Assembly: GCA_013373085.1 (NCBI GenBank)
Contig: JABXIM010000051.1
Location: forward strand, 39,494 to 103,493
Direction: 5' to 3'
Length of the DNA: 64,000 nt
Source of the DNA: Oceanospirillaceae bacterium
GTDB lineage: Bacteria > Pseudomonadota > Gammaproteobacteria > Pseudomonadales > Balneatricaceae
Shown: piece after piece, positions 21,065 through 28,566 of the stretch
Layout of the letters: each line of letters opens with the position of its first letter
Position numbering within the stretch: position 1 is the first letter of the stretch
The notes under the pieces: generated by a model
Told to the model about the DNA's origin: nothing
The model's database searches: none
What the model saw: the letters and a program-made list of their open reading frames with translations, nothing else
Made by a program: the position numbers and the translations under genes

Positions 21065-22018
21065 ATGCATAACCGCGTCCTGCTGAGCGCGCTGATCGCC
21101 GGCGCCATGCTTCTGCCTGGCCAGGCGCACAGCCAGCCGGCCACGCCGATTGGCGCAATGGGGGTGTCTGTCTCGGACCTCGGCAACCCCTATTTCGTCG
21201 CCGCCGCCCGCGGCGCCGAACGCCGCGCCCGGACGCTGGATCCCGAGGTACGGGTCGAGGTGCTCTCCAGCGCTTACGATCTCGACCGGCAGATTGCCCA
21301 GATCGACCATTTCATCGCCTCGGGCATGCGTCTGATCCTGATCTCGGCGGCCGATCCGGAGGCCATCGGCCCGGCGGTGCAGCGGGCTCGGGATGCCGGC
21401 ATCCGCGTCATTGCCATCGATGTAGAAGCCACCGGCGCCGACGCCACCATCACCACCGACAACCGCCAGGCCGGCATCGAAGCCTGCCGCTATCTCGCCG
21501 AGCGCATCGACCGCAAAGGCAATGTCGTGATCATCAACGGACCACCGGTCTCGTCGATCACCGAGCGGGTGTCGGGTTGCCACGACGCGCTCGACCATTA
21601 CCCGGATATAGAATTGCTGTCGGACAGCGAAAACGGCGCTGGCGCGCGCGAGGGGGGGATGGAAAAAATGACGGCGCTGATGACCGCCTATCCCGATATT
21701 CAGGGCGTTTTCGCCATCAACGATCCCTCTGCACTCGGCGCTGAACAGGCCGCCCGACAGGCGGGACGTGACAGTTTCGTCATCGTCAGCGTCGACGGTT
21801 CGCCGGCTGCCGTCGAGCGACTGCAACAGCCCGACAGTCGACTCCAGGCCACTGCAGCTCAGTTCCCGCGCCGTATCGCCGAACAGGCCGTCGATGTCGG
21901 CGTACGGCTGCTTCAGGGCGAGACGGTCGAACCGCGCCGCATCCTGATCGAACCGAAGCTGATCACCCGCGAAAATCTGGACGAAATCGGCGACGCCTGG
22001 GATATCAGGTCGCCTTAA
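21065..22018 (+). CDS. Orphan type I sugar-binding protein (RbsB-like)
   Basis: Periplasmic protein of 317 aa with a signal peptide (about 1-23, ending GQAHS). Motifs of the ribose-binding class are LGNPYFVAAARGAE, LISAADPEAIGPAVQRARDAGI, TTDNRQAG and VSVDGSPAAVERL. No permease or ATPase follows; a terminator at 22022 ends the unit. It may feed the FrcCA-like system just upstream or serve a sensor such as the hybrid kinase. Ligand unknown. Confidence 0.82.
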   Translation: MHNRVLLSALIAGAMLLPGQAHSQPATPIGAMGVSVSDLGNPYFVAAARGAERRARTLDPEVRVEVLSSAYDLDRQIAQIDHFIASGMRLILISAADPEAIGPAVQRARDAGIRVIAIDVEATGADATITTDNRQAGIEACRYLAERIDRKGNVVIINGPPVSSITERVSGCHDALDHYPDIELLSDSENGAGAREGGMEKMTALMTAYPDIQGVFAINDPSALGAEQAARQAGRDSFVIVSVDGSPAAVERLQQPDSRLQATAAQFPRRIAEQAVDVGVRLLQGETVEPRRILIEPKLITRENLDEIGDAWDIRSP

Positions 22019-22021
22019 CCG

Positions 22022-22041
22022 GCCCCGCCCTGCGGGGCTTT
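22022..22041 (+). terminator. Terminator after orphan binding-protein gene
   Basis: GCCCCGC, loop CCT, GCGGGGC, then TTT; it begins 4 bases after the stop at 22018. Confidence 0.65.
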
Positions 22042-22760
22042 CCGCGCTGGCACTGGGAGAGCTGGCGCTCGAGGCCGGCTATCCCCCGGGTGTGCTCAAC
22101 GTGGTCACCGGTTACGGCCACAATGCCGGCGCAGCGCTCTCCAGCCACCCCGACGTCGACAAGCTGACCTTCACCGGCTCCACTCCGGTCGGCAAGATGA
22201 TCGGAAAGGCGGCGATGGACACCATGACCCGCGTCACCCTCGAACTCGGCGGCAAGTCGCCGACCATCGTGCTGGACGACGCCGACCTCGGCGTCGCCGC
22301 CCAGGGAGCCGCCAACGCCATTTTCTTCAACCACGGCCAGGTCTGCTGCGCCGGCTCCCGCCTGTACGTTCAGCGCAAGCACTATGACAGCCTGGTGGCC
22401 GACATCACCTCGATCGCCGAGAAAATCACCCTCGGCAACGGTCTCGACCCCAATGTCCAGATGGGCCCCCTGGTATCCGCCAGGCAGCAGGAGCGCGTGC
22501 TCGGCTACATCGAGCAGGGACGCCGGGACGGCGCCATCATCACCACCGGCGGCGAAAAAGCCGGACCCGGCTACTTCGTCAAACCCACCGTCGTCGCCGG
22601 TGTCGATCAGCATTCGCCGCTGGTGCAGGAGGAGATCTTCGGCCCGGTACTGGTCGCGTTGCCGTTCGGCGGCTACAAGCAGTCGGGTCTCGGCCATGAA
22701 ATGGGCGCCGAGGTGATCCACCACTACACCGAGGTCAAGTCGGTCCTGATGAGCGTCTAG
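22041..22760 (+). pseudogene. Aldehyde dehydrogenase remnant, 5'-truncated with internal deletion
   Basis: Translation from 22041 gives an aldehyde dehydrogenase segment with no start codon context: SALALGELALEAGYPPGVLN, FTGSTPVGK, LELGGKSP and the catalytic region GQVCCAGSR. About the first 180 residues of a normal (about 490 aa) enzyme are missing. Near 22650 the sequence passes from EEIFGPVLVA straight to LPFGGYKQSG, whereas intact enzymes have roughly 50 residues between them. The remnant abuts the terminator of the preceding gene. I read it as non-functional, although the remaining frame is open to its normal C-terminus. Confidence 0.85.
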
Positions 22761-22779
22761 GAAGCCTCCTATCCGTGTC

Positions 22780-22805
22780 TGCGCGCAGGCTCGATCCTGC
22801 GCGCA
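22780..22805. terminator. Perfect hairpin, terminator-like
   Basis: TGCGCGCAGG, loop CTCGAT, CCTGCGCGCA: a perfect 10-bp stem 20 bases after the aldehyde dehydrogenase remnant, followed by a pyrimidine-rich run without a strong T-tract. Confidence 0.5.
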
Positions 22806-22954
22806 CTCTCCTCTTCCGGCCGGTCCGGCCTGGGCGCCGGGCCTGATTTCCGCCAGCTATACTTGAGCGAGCGGGGATCCGCTTCTATATATTCTCTTGG
22901 CGATCCCTGACATGAGCGGGAGCCGGAGAATAAAAAGCAACCGGAGGTGTCTGC

Positions 22955-23299
22955 ATGAATACATTCAATCTCGAGTCCTGGTGCAAACCCAAGGGCGCGG
23001 CCAAATCGGAACCGATGGGGCTGATGACATTCAGGGTCAGCGAGGACGCTCACCTGAAAATGGAACAGGCGGAAGACCAGATGACCGTCGACACCCAGGC
23101 CCACGAAACCGACATCCCCGTCGATATCGACAGCCTGGAACTCCAGTTGCCGCCTGAGTGCGATGCCCTGTCGGATGCCGCTTTCCACGTATATCGCCAT
23201 CCACACGAAGATCGCAGCCACTTCTTTCTGACCGGTCACCGCGCCAGCGACGGCGCCCTGGTCTACTCCAACGCCGTACTGGTCGACCAGTTGGGCTGA
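22955..23299 (+). CDS. Hypothetical small acidic protein
   Basis: Protein of 114 aa with GGAGG 10 bases before the ATG. No signal peptide or membrane segment. It is acidic, especially about 33-75 (many Asp and Glu), and contains a HVYRHPHEDRSHFFLTGHR segment rich in His. I recognise no family. It is flanked by hairpins at 22780 and 23324-23341 (GGCGGAC/GTCCGCC), so it seems to be a single-gene unit. Confidence 0.6.
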   Translation: MNTFNLESWCKPKGAAKSEPMGLMTFRVSEDAHLKMEQAEDQMTVDTQAHETDIPVDIDSLELQLPPECDALSDAAFHVYRHPHEDRSHFFLTGHRASDGALVYSNAVLVDQLG

Positions 23300-23422
23300 T
23301 TCCTCCTCTTGCGCTTTTGTGCCGGCGGACTCCAGTCCGCCGCCTACTCTGCTCTGCTCTGCGCCCTCCCGAACGGTTTCCACTTCCTGACCTCAAGGTC
23401 CCCATCATCCGTTAACCGCACT

Positions 23423-23434
23423 GAAATATATTTC
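23423..23434. promoter_or_regulatory. Palindrome GAAATATATTTC, distal copy
   Basis: Perfect 12-base palindrome identical to the core of the site at 23527-23542, 106 bases further from ehuB. Candidate operator half of a looping pair. Confidence 0.5.
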
Positions 23435-23526
23435 CATATGCTAATCATTTGCGTCGCACACAAGACCTTTGGCAAAAAAATATATCCGTAAATAAAGGTT
23501 TTTCCATAAAAATATTCCTTCGATTT

Positions 23527-23542
23527 GCGAAATATATTTCGC
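23527..23542. promoter_or_regulatory. Palindrome GCGAAATATATTTCGC, proximal copy
   Basis: Perfect 16-base palindrome 47 bases before the ehuB start, in an AT-rich promoter region. It contains the same GAAATATATTTC core as the distal site and is a likely operator for the ehu operon. Confidence 0.6.
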
Positions 23543-23589
23543 TTCCTTATGATAAAAAACCACGTAAAAAATCTACCAAGGAGAGTCGA

Positions 23590-24423
23590 ATGGTCCGCAC
23601 ACTGACCCTGGTCCTCGCAGGGCTTTTCAGCACCCTCGGCATGGCCGACACCCTGGACGACGCCAAAGAATCCGGCACACTGACGCTGGCAGTGGCTAAC
23701 GAGGTGCCCTACGGCTACCTCTCGTCGGATGGCGAGCCGAAGGGCGAAGCACCGGCAATCGCCCTCCACGTGCTCGATGAGCTCGGTATCGACGATGTGG
23801 AGGTACTGGTGACCGAGTTCGGTTCCCTGATACCCGGCCTGAAAGCGGGACGCTTCGACGTGATTGCCGCCGGCATGTACATCAACCCGAAACGCTGCCA
23901 GCAGATCCTGTTCTCCAACCCCACCTACACCATCGGCGAAGGCTTCCTGGTCAAGTCGGACAACCCGGAATCACTCGACAGCTACGCCGACATCAAGGAC
24001 AACGACGCACTCAAGCTGGGCGTCATGGCCGGCGCCGTCGAGTTCGGCTACGCCAAGAATTACGGTATCGCGCTGGACCAGATCGTCACCCTGCCGGATT
24101 ACCCCAGCGGCGTCGCCGCACTGAAAGCCGGCCGTATCGATGCCCTGGCGGGCACCGTGCTGACCATGGCGGAACTGGGCAAAAAGGATGAGGCTGTGGA
24201 ACTGGCACAACCGTTCGAAGACCTCGTCATCAACGGCGAGAAGGTCAATGGCTACGGCGGCTTCGGCTTCCGCCCGGGCGACGAACGCCTGCGCGACGCC
24301 TTCAACGAGGCGCTGGCCGGCTTCATCGGCAGCGACGATCATATCGCCATGGTGGAACCCTATGGCTTCGGTCAGCACACCCTGCCCGGCGATGTCACCG
24401 CCGAACAGCTCTGCACCCCCTGA
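23590..24423 (+). CDS. ehuB: Ectoine/hydroxyectoine ABC transporter binding protein
   Basis: Periplasmic protein of 277 aa; the ATG at 23590 follows AAGGAGAG and starts a signal peptide (cleavage about GMA-DT, residue 19). Family 3 solute-binding fold: GTLTLAVANEVPYGYL near the start of the mature protein, AAGMYINPKRCQQILFSNPTY (split around residue 98-118), and GYGGFGFRPGD near the C-terminus. These match EhuB of the Sinorhizobium compatible-solute system, as does the gene order with two permeases and an ATPase. No eut/doe degradation genes are in the window, so uptake may serve osmoprotection or feed a distant pathway. Confidence 0.85.
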   Translation: MVRTLTLVLAGLFSTLGMADTLDDAKESGTLTLAVANEVPYGYLSSDGEPKGEAPAIALHVLDELGIDDVEVLVTEFGSLIPGLKAGRFDVIAAGMYINPKRCQQILFSNPTYTIGEGFLVKSDNPESLDSYADIKDNDALKLGVMAGAVEFGYAKNYGIALDQIVTLPDYPSGVAALKAGRIDALAGTVLTMAELGKKDEAVELAQPFEDLVINGEKVNGYGGFGFRPGDERLRDAFNEALAGFIGSDDHIAMVEPYGFGQHTLPGDVTAEQLCTP

Positions 24424-24428
24424 CTCCG

Positions 24429-24487
24429 GCGCCGGTCGCTGACCGGCGCTAGGGACGCGTCGCTCCGGGCAATCCGACTCCGGAGCG
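24429..24487 (+). promoter_or_regulatory. Two intercistronic stem-loops between ehuB and ehuC
   Basis: First: GCGCCGGTC, loop GCT, GACCGGCGC (24429-24449, perfect 9 bp). Second: CGCTCCGG (24461-24468) with CCGGAGCG (24480-24487). Neither has a T-run. They probably stabilise ehuB mRNA or attenuate read-through. Confidence 0.7.
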
Positions 24488-24508
24488 GCCAGACAGGAAG
24501 GAGACCTG

Positions 24509-25168
24509 ATGCCCCTCAGTGAAATTTTCGATGTGCTGTCCGGCGGCGCCCTGGTCACTGTCCAGATCGTCGTGATGGCACTGCCGCTGGCCACCTTCAT
24601 GGCCTTTCTGTCCGGCCTGTTGCGTCTCAGCGATCACCGCAGCCTGCGCTGGACCGCCACCGTTTACGTCGAGTTCTTCCGCGGCACCTCGGCGCTGATA
24701 CAGCTCTACTGGATCTACTTCGTGCTGCCGTTCTTCGGCATCAGTATCGATGCGATCACCGCCGGCGTCGTCGCGCTGGGCTTCAATATCGGGGCTTACG
24801 GCTCTGAAGTCGTGCGCGGCGGTCTGCTGTCGGTCGACAAGGGCCAGACCGAAGCCGCTATCGCACTTAACTTTTCGCCGCGCCAGCGTCTGTGGCGCAT
24901 CATTCTGCCCCAGGCGCTGGTCGGCATGATGCCGCCATTCGGTAACCTCGCCATCGAGCTGGTCAAGGCGACGTCACTGGTCAGCCTGATCACCATCGCC
25001 GACCTGACCTACCGCGCCAAGTCGCTGGCCGACATGACGCTGCAGGTCGAGGAGATTTTCGGCCTCGTGCTGGTGTTCTACTTCGTCATGGCACAGGTGC
25101 TGACGTTGTGCATACGGGCGCTGGAAAAATACCTTGGCAAGGGCATGGACCGCGGAGGCCTGACATGA
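24509..25168 (+). CDS. ehuC: Ectoine/hydroxyectoine ABC transporter permease EhuC
   Basis: Inner-membrane protein of 219 aa, HisMQ type, with about five hydrophobic segments. It shows the early motif TVYVEFFRGTSALIQLYW (about 50-67) and the EAA loop EAAIALNFSPRQRLWRIILP (about 116-135). It is preceded by AAGGAGA, and its stop overlaps the start of ehuD by 4 bases (ATGA), so translation is coupled. Confidence 0.85.
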   Translation: MPLSEIFDVLSGGALVTVQIVVMALPLATFMAFLSGLLRLSDHRSLRWTATVYVEFFRGTSALIQLYWIYFVLPFFGISIDAITAGVVALGFNIGAYGSEVVRGGLLSVDKGQTEAAIALNFSPRQRLWRIILPQALVGMMPPFGNLAIELVKATSLVSLITIADLTYRAKSLADMTLQVEEIFGLVLVFYFVMAQVLTLCIRALEKYLGKGMDRGGLT

Positions 25169-25842
25169 TCGAGTTCGAATGGAACTGGGCCTTTGCCTGG
25201 GAGGTTTTGCCGCTGCTGCTGGATGCCTGCAAGATCACGTTGCAGGCCACGCTGCTCGGCAGTGTCCTGGCCATCGTTATCGGACTGCTGCTGGCCCTGC
25301 TGCGTCGCAGCAAGTGGAAAGCGGTTGGTTACACCGCTTACTGGTGGATGGAGTTCGTGCGCAGCACGCCCCTGCTGGTGCAGATTTATTTCCTCTATTA
25401 CGTCGCCCCGGAATGGGGGCTCAACCTCTCGCCGATGGTTACCGGCGTGCTGGCGCTGGGCATGCACTACGGCGCCTACCTCTCGGAAGTGTTCCGCAGC
25501 GGCATCGACGGCGTCGACAAGGGGCAATGGGAGGCCTCTATTGCGCTGAACCTGTCCCCCTACCGTACTTATCGCGACGTCATCCTGCCCCAGGCGTTGC
25601 GTGCCATGATTCCGGCCGCCGGCAACTACATCATCGCGATGTTCAAGGAGACTCCACAGCTTTCGGCGATCACGCTGCTGGAGATGCTGCAGCTGGCCAA
25701 GATCATGGGATCGGAGAACTTCCGCTACCTCGAGCCCTTCACGCTGGTCGGACTGATCTACCTGGTACTCAGCCTCGTCGCCAGCACCGCCATCCGCCAG
25801 GCCGAACGCCGCTTTCCGAAAGAAGGATTTACCCTCTCATGA
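25165..25842 (+). CDS. ehuD: Ectoine/hydroxyectoine ABC transporter permease EhuD
   Basis: Second HisMQ-type permease, 225 aa, pairing with EhuC. Helices at about 14-40 and onward; MEFVRSTPLLVQIYFLYY (about 60-77) and EASIALNLSPYRTYRDVILP (about 122-141) are the family motifs. It overlaps ehuC and ehuA by 4 bases each (ATGA), giving a tightly coupled operon. Confidence 0.85.
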   Translation: MIEFEWNWAFAWEVLPLLLDACKITLQATLLGSVLAIVIGLLLALLRRSKWKAVGYTAYWWMEFVRSTPLLVQIYFLYYVAPEWGLNLSPMVTGVLALGMHYGAYLSEVFRSGIDGVDKGQWEASIALNLSPYRTYRDVILPQALRAMIPAAGNYIIAMFKETPQLSAITLLEMLQLAKIMGSENFRYLEPFTLVGLIYLVLSLVASTAIRQAERRFPKEGFTLS

Positions 25843-26612
25843 GCGACTTTGCCGTCGAGTTCGACAACGTCACGAAAAAATTCGGTGACAATGTGCTGTT
25901 CGAGCACTTCAATTTCAACATCCGCAAAAACGAAGTGGTCTCCATCATCGGCCCCAGCGGCTCGGGCAAGTCCACACTGCTGCGCATCCTGATGACGCTG
26001 GAGAGCATCGACGCCGGCATGGTCCGCGTTCAGGGAGAGTCGCTCTGGCACATGCAGAAAAACGGCGCCTGGCTGCCCGCCGACGAGCGTCACCTGCGCA
26101 AATGCCGTGGCCATATGGGCATGGTGTTCCAGCATTTCAACCTGTTCCCGCACATGACGGTGCTGCGCAATATCACCGAAGCACCGATCCACGTGCTGGG
26201 ACAGTCGAAGGAGGAAGCCCGCGCCAACGGTATGGAACTGTTGCGCACTGTCGGTCTCGCGGACAAGGCGGACGCCTACCCGAGCCGGCTGTCCGGCGGG
26301 CAGAAACAGCGCGTCGGAATCGCCCGCGCCCTGGCGATGAAACCCAGCATCCTGCTGCTGGACGAAATCACCTCTGCGCTGGACCCGGAGTTGGTCGACG
26401 AAGTGCTCGAGGTTATCCGCAAGCTGGCCGCCGAGGACGCCTACACCATGATGCTGGTGACCCACGAGATGTACTTCGCGCGTGAAATCAGCGATCGCGT
26501 CTGCTTCTTCGACGCCGGCCAGATCGTCGAGGAAGGTCCGCCGGAACAGATTTTCAACGCGCCGAACCACGAGCGCACACGTGCATTCCTCAATTCCTTC
26601 CTCAATATCTGA
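25839..26612 (+). CDS. ehuA: Ectoine/hydroxyectoine ABC transporter ATPase
   Basis: ATPase of 257 aa with Walker A GPSGSGKST (38-46), Q-loop FQHFNLFPHM, signature LSGGQKQRVGIARA, Walker B ILLLDEITSALDPE and switch VTHEM. It belongs to the polar-amino-acid/GlnQ class. The insertion ESLWHMQKNGAWLPADERHL near 67-86 is typical of EhuA-like proteins. It is the last gene of ehuBCDA. Confidence 0.85.
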   Translation: MSDFAVEFDNVTKKFGDNVLFEHFNFNIRKNEVVSIIGPSGSGKSTLLRILMTLESIDAGMVRVQGESLWHMQKNGAWLPADERHLRKCRGHMGMVFQHFNLFPHMTVLRNITEAPIHVLGQSKEEARANGMELLRTVGLADKADAYPSRLSGGQKQRVGIARALAMKPSILLLDEITSALDPELVDEVLEVIRKLAAEDAYTMMLVTHEMYFAREISDRVCFFDAGQIVEEGPPEQIFNAPNHERTRAFLNSFLNI

Positions 26613-26787
26613 CGTTCCGTAACCGCCAGCCCGGACCGGAGAGATCGGGAGCTGCGGGGCAGAACTCCGCCTGATCCCTGCAGTCTACCGTTATACTTCG
26701 AGTCGTTCGTTTGCCCGCGATTTCGCGCAGGGTATGGAGACCGAACACGCAGTCCCGGGCGTCCTCAGGCAAATCGGGAGGTCCAGC

Positions 26788-27114
26788 ATGAAAGTCAGTC
26801 ACCTGTCCGGATTGACCCTGGCGTCACTGCTGTTCGCCGCCATGGCCGCCGAAGCCGATACGGCCGGCTGGCAGAGCAGCTACATCAACGCGCAGGGCAT
26901 CCAGGAGCCGCTGTATCTGAATTATCCGCTGCAGATCAGGAAATCGGTGCGTGGCGCCCCGGCCCCCATGCATCCGACTATCGACGCGCCACTCACTGCA
27001 GGCGTTTTCGTCATGCCCGGCGTCTTTGAGCCCCGCTATCTGAATTATCGCCGTCACCCCGGCGAGACCACGCCTGTAGGTCATGCCTATGGCGGAGATC
27101 ATATCGTGCATTGA
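26788..27114 (+). CDS. Hypothetical small secreted protein with duplicated motif
   Basis: Protein of 108 aa; the ATG at 26788 is chosen over 26734 because it starts a signal peptide (about 1-23, ending MAAEA) and follows a GGGAGG site. The mature part carries the same motif twice: QEPLYLNYPLQ and FEPRYLNYRRH (EPxYLNY), about 37 residues apart. No known family. It lies 175 bases after the ehu operon and may be transcribed separately. Confidence 0.6.
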   Translation: MKVSHLSGLTLASLLFAAMAAEADTAGWQSSYINAQGIQEPLYLNYPLQIRKSVRGAPAPMHPTIDAPLTAGVFVMPGVFEPRYLNYRRHPGETTPVGHAYGGDHIVH

Positions 27115-27312
27115 ACGTTCGGCGATGCCAGTCAGGTATCAGCGGGTTCAATGCCAGCCGTCTGCGACGTCCGTGATGGGTTACGCCACCGTCAGGCCCA
27201 AGTGCCCAGCGACATCAATGTGTCGATGGCGGCTAGACCCATCTACCGATTACATCCTGGAACAGTGCCATTCCAAACAAACCGCTCCTTTGCATCCCTG
27301 CGACCGCAGCAT

Positions 27313-27409
27313 GACCGCCAGGGATGGTGGAAACACCATTTTTGCAGGAGCAAAAAATGGGGACCGCCAGGGATGGTGGAAACACCATTTTTGCAGGAGC
27401 AAAAAATGG
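27313..27409. repeat. Tandem 49-base stem-loop repeat with GGA motifs
   Basis: Two identical 48-base units (27313-27360 and 27362-27409) with one base between them. Each contains the hairpin ATGGTG-GAAA-CACCAT and a second hairpin, CCATTTTTGC-AGGA-GCAAAAAATGG. Each unit thus shows AGGA in a loop and CAGGGATG just before the first stem, both resembling CsrA/RsmA recognition elements. The surrounding 592 bases (27115-27706) hold no gene I can support. Confidence 0.8.
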
Positions 27410-27429
27410 TGACCGTTCATCCTGAACAT

Positions 27430-27458
27430 AAAAAAACCGCCGGTCGGGCGACCGGCGG
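27430..27458 (-). terminator. Terminator for the minus-strand cytochrome b/two-component operon
   Basis: CCGCCGGTC, loop GGGC, GACCGGCGG (27437-27458) with seven A bases on the left, which is a T-run on the minus strand. It lies about 250 bases past the cytochrome gene stop. Confidence 0.75.
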
Positions 27459-27706
27459 GAAGACAACGGGCGAAAACGAACAACGGTAACCTAAGCGCCC
27501 GGGTAATGCAGCGGCGCCTCGCGGCGGGACCGGCGTGTCCTGCTCACCGCCGCATCGACAAGGCCATGTTGCCACAGCCTGTTGGCCGCGCCAGTTGTCC
27601 GATGGTCGCTTTGCACTAAGACTTTTGTCGCAATCGATAACGCTACCGCGCGGGGTGTGAACAAGGTGACGGTGGTGCAGAGCAGAAAAGGAGGTGGACG
27701 CTGCGG

Positions 27707-28237
27707 TTACAGCTTGCGGCGTCCAGTGATCATGGTACGCACCAGATTGACGGGGCCCAACCAGCTGAACAGCAGTACCGCGGACACGTGCACGAATACC
27801 AGCAGCATGGTCAGATTCGCCATCACCTCGTGCAGCTCTTCAGCCCAATCCTCGCCCCAGAAGGCATCGAGCTCGAGCATCCAGCCAGTGATTCCGGTAA
27901 GGGTAACGCCGGCCATCAGCGCCAGAATCATCAGCCCGCCCAGCGGATTGTGCCCGTCGTGGGCTTCGATGCGGCCCTGCCGCAGCAACGCCAGATGGTG
28001 CCTGACCCGAGCTGGGGTCGGGAAGAAGTCGGCAAAGCGCGCATTGCGCGGCCCGACAAAGCCCCACAAGATGCGTACCGAAAGAATAGCCAGGCAATAG
28101 TATCCGACCCACTCGTGTGCCGTTTCGCCCTCTTCGAGTACGGCGTAGTTGAGTAGAAACGCCAGCGCCAGACTCCAGTGGAACAGTCTGACGACCGGAT
28201 CCCAGATCGTTTTGGCTTCGAGCGCCGGCTGGTCCAT
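27707..28237 (-). CDS. Cytochrome b561-family membrane protein
   Basis: Inner-membrane protein of 176 aa with four predicted helices. It opens with the family motif WDPVVRLFHW. Candidate haem ligands are His20, His41, His136 and His150, one set on helices 1-2 and the other at the C-terminal helices, as in two-haem b561 proteins. Role: electron transfer between quinol and a periplasmic partner not seen here. Its start overlaps the PepSY gene stop by one base. Confidence 0.85.
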   Translation of the reverse strand: MDQPALEAKTIWDPVVRLFHWSLALAFLLNYAVLEEGETAHEWVGYYCLAILSVRILWGFVGPRNARFADFFPTPARVRHHLALLRQGRIEAHDGHNPLGGLMILALMAGVTLTGITGWMLELDAFWGEDWAEELHEVMANLTMLLVFVHVSAVLLFSWLGPVNLVRTMITGRRKL

Positions 28238-28503
28238 CAGTCATCCACCTCCTTCTTCACGACTGTGGCATCGACAGGATTGTAGTAGATTTCAACCCTG
28301 TGATTTTCAACGTCATAGCCGTAAATTTCGTAGCAATTGCCATCCGTTTCCTTGAACTTCTTGATTCTGTAACCCTCGCCCTCGATACGTCGCTGCATCT
28401 CGTCAGCCGGAATCCAGCTATCGTGCGCAGCATCGGTACAGGTAGGGCCCGCGAATGCCGGCATGGCGAGCAGAAGGGTCATGGGCAGCAGCAGTTTTCT
28501 CAC
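28237..28503 (-). CDS. PepSY-domain periplasmic protein
   Basis: Protein of 88 aa. A GTG start at 28503 is preferred over the ATG at 28536 because GGAGG lies 7 bases upstream and a signal peptide begins there (RKLLLPMTLLLAMPAFA). The mature part follows the PepSY pattern: IPADEMQRRIEGEGYRIKKF, then CYEIYGYDVENHRVEIYYN. Such proteins often sit beside two-component systems and b-type cytochromes, as here. A PmrA-like box lies at 28551-28566. Confidence 0.8.
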   Translation of the reverse strand: MRKLLLPMTLLLAMPAFAGPTCTDAAHDSWIPADEMQRRIEGEGYRIKKFKETDGNCYEIYGYDVENHRVEIYYNPVDATVVKKEVDD

Positions 28504-28550
28504 GTTCAGGCCTCCGTTTCTGTTTGGCAGCCCCATGTTCGACGCCGTGC

Positions 28551-28566
28551 CTTAAGATAACCTTAT
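28551..28566. promoter_or_regulatory. PmrA/QseB-like box upstream of PepSY gene
   Basis: CTTAA, six bases (GATAAC), CTTAT: close to the YTTAA-N6-YTTAA direct repeat bound by PmrA/QseB-type regulators. It overlaps the end of the kinase gene and sits about 50 bases before the PepSY GTG. Confidence 0.45.

Noticed and set aside
22769..23383. A 204-codon open frame on the minus strand.
   Set aside because: It is antisense to the small acidic protein gene, which has the better ribosome-binding site and composition; a real minus-strand gene is not excluded but not supported.
27313..27409. CRISPR array.
   Set aside because: The two units are directly adjacent with one base between them, so there are no spacers, and no cas genes are near.
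27151..27489. A 112-codon plus-strand frame across the tandem repeat.
   Set aside because: Its sequence is mostly the translated repeat and a terminator hairpin, with no Shine-Dalgarno site.
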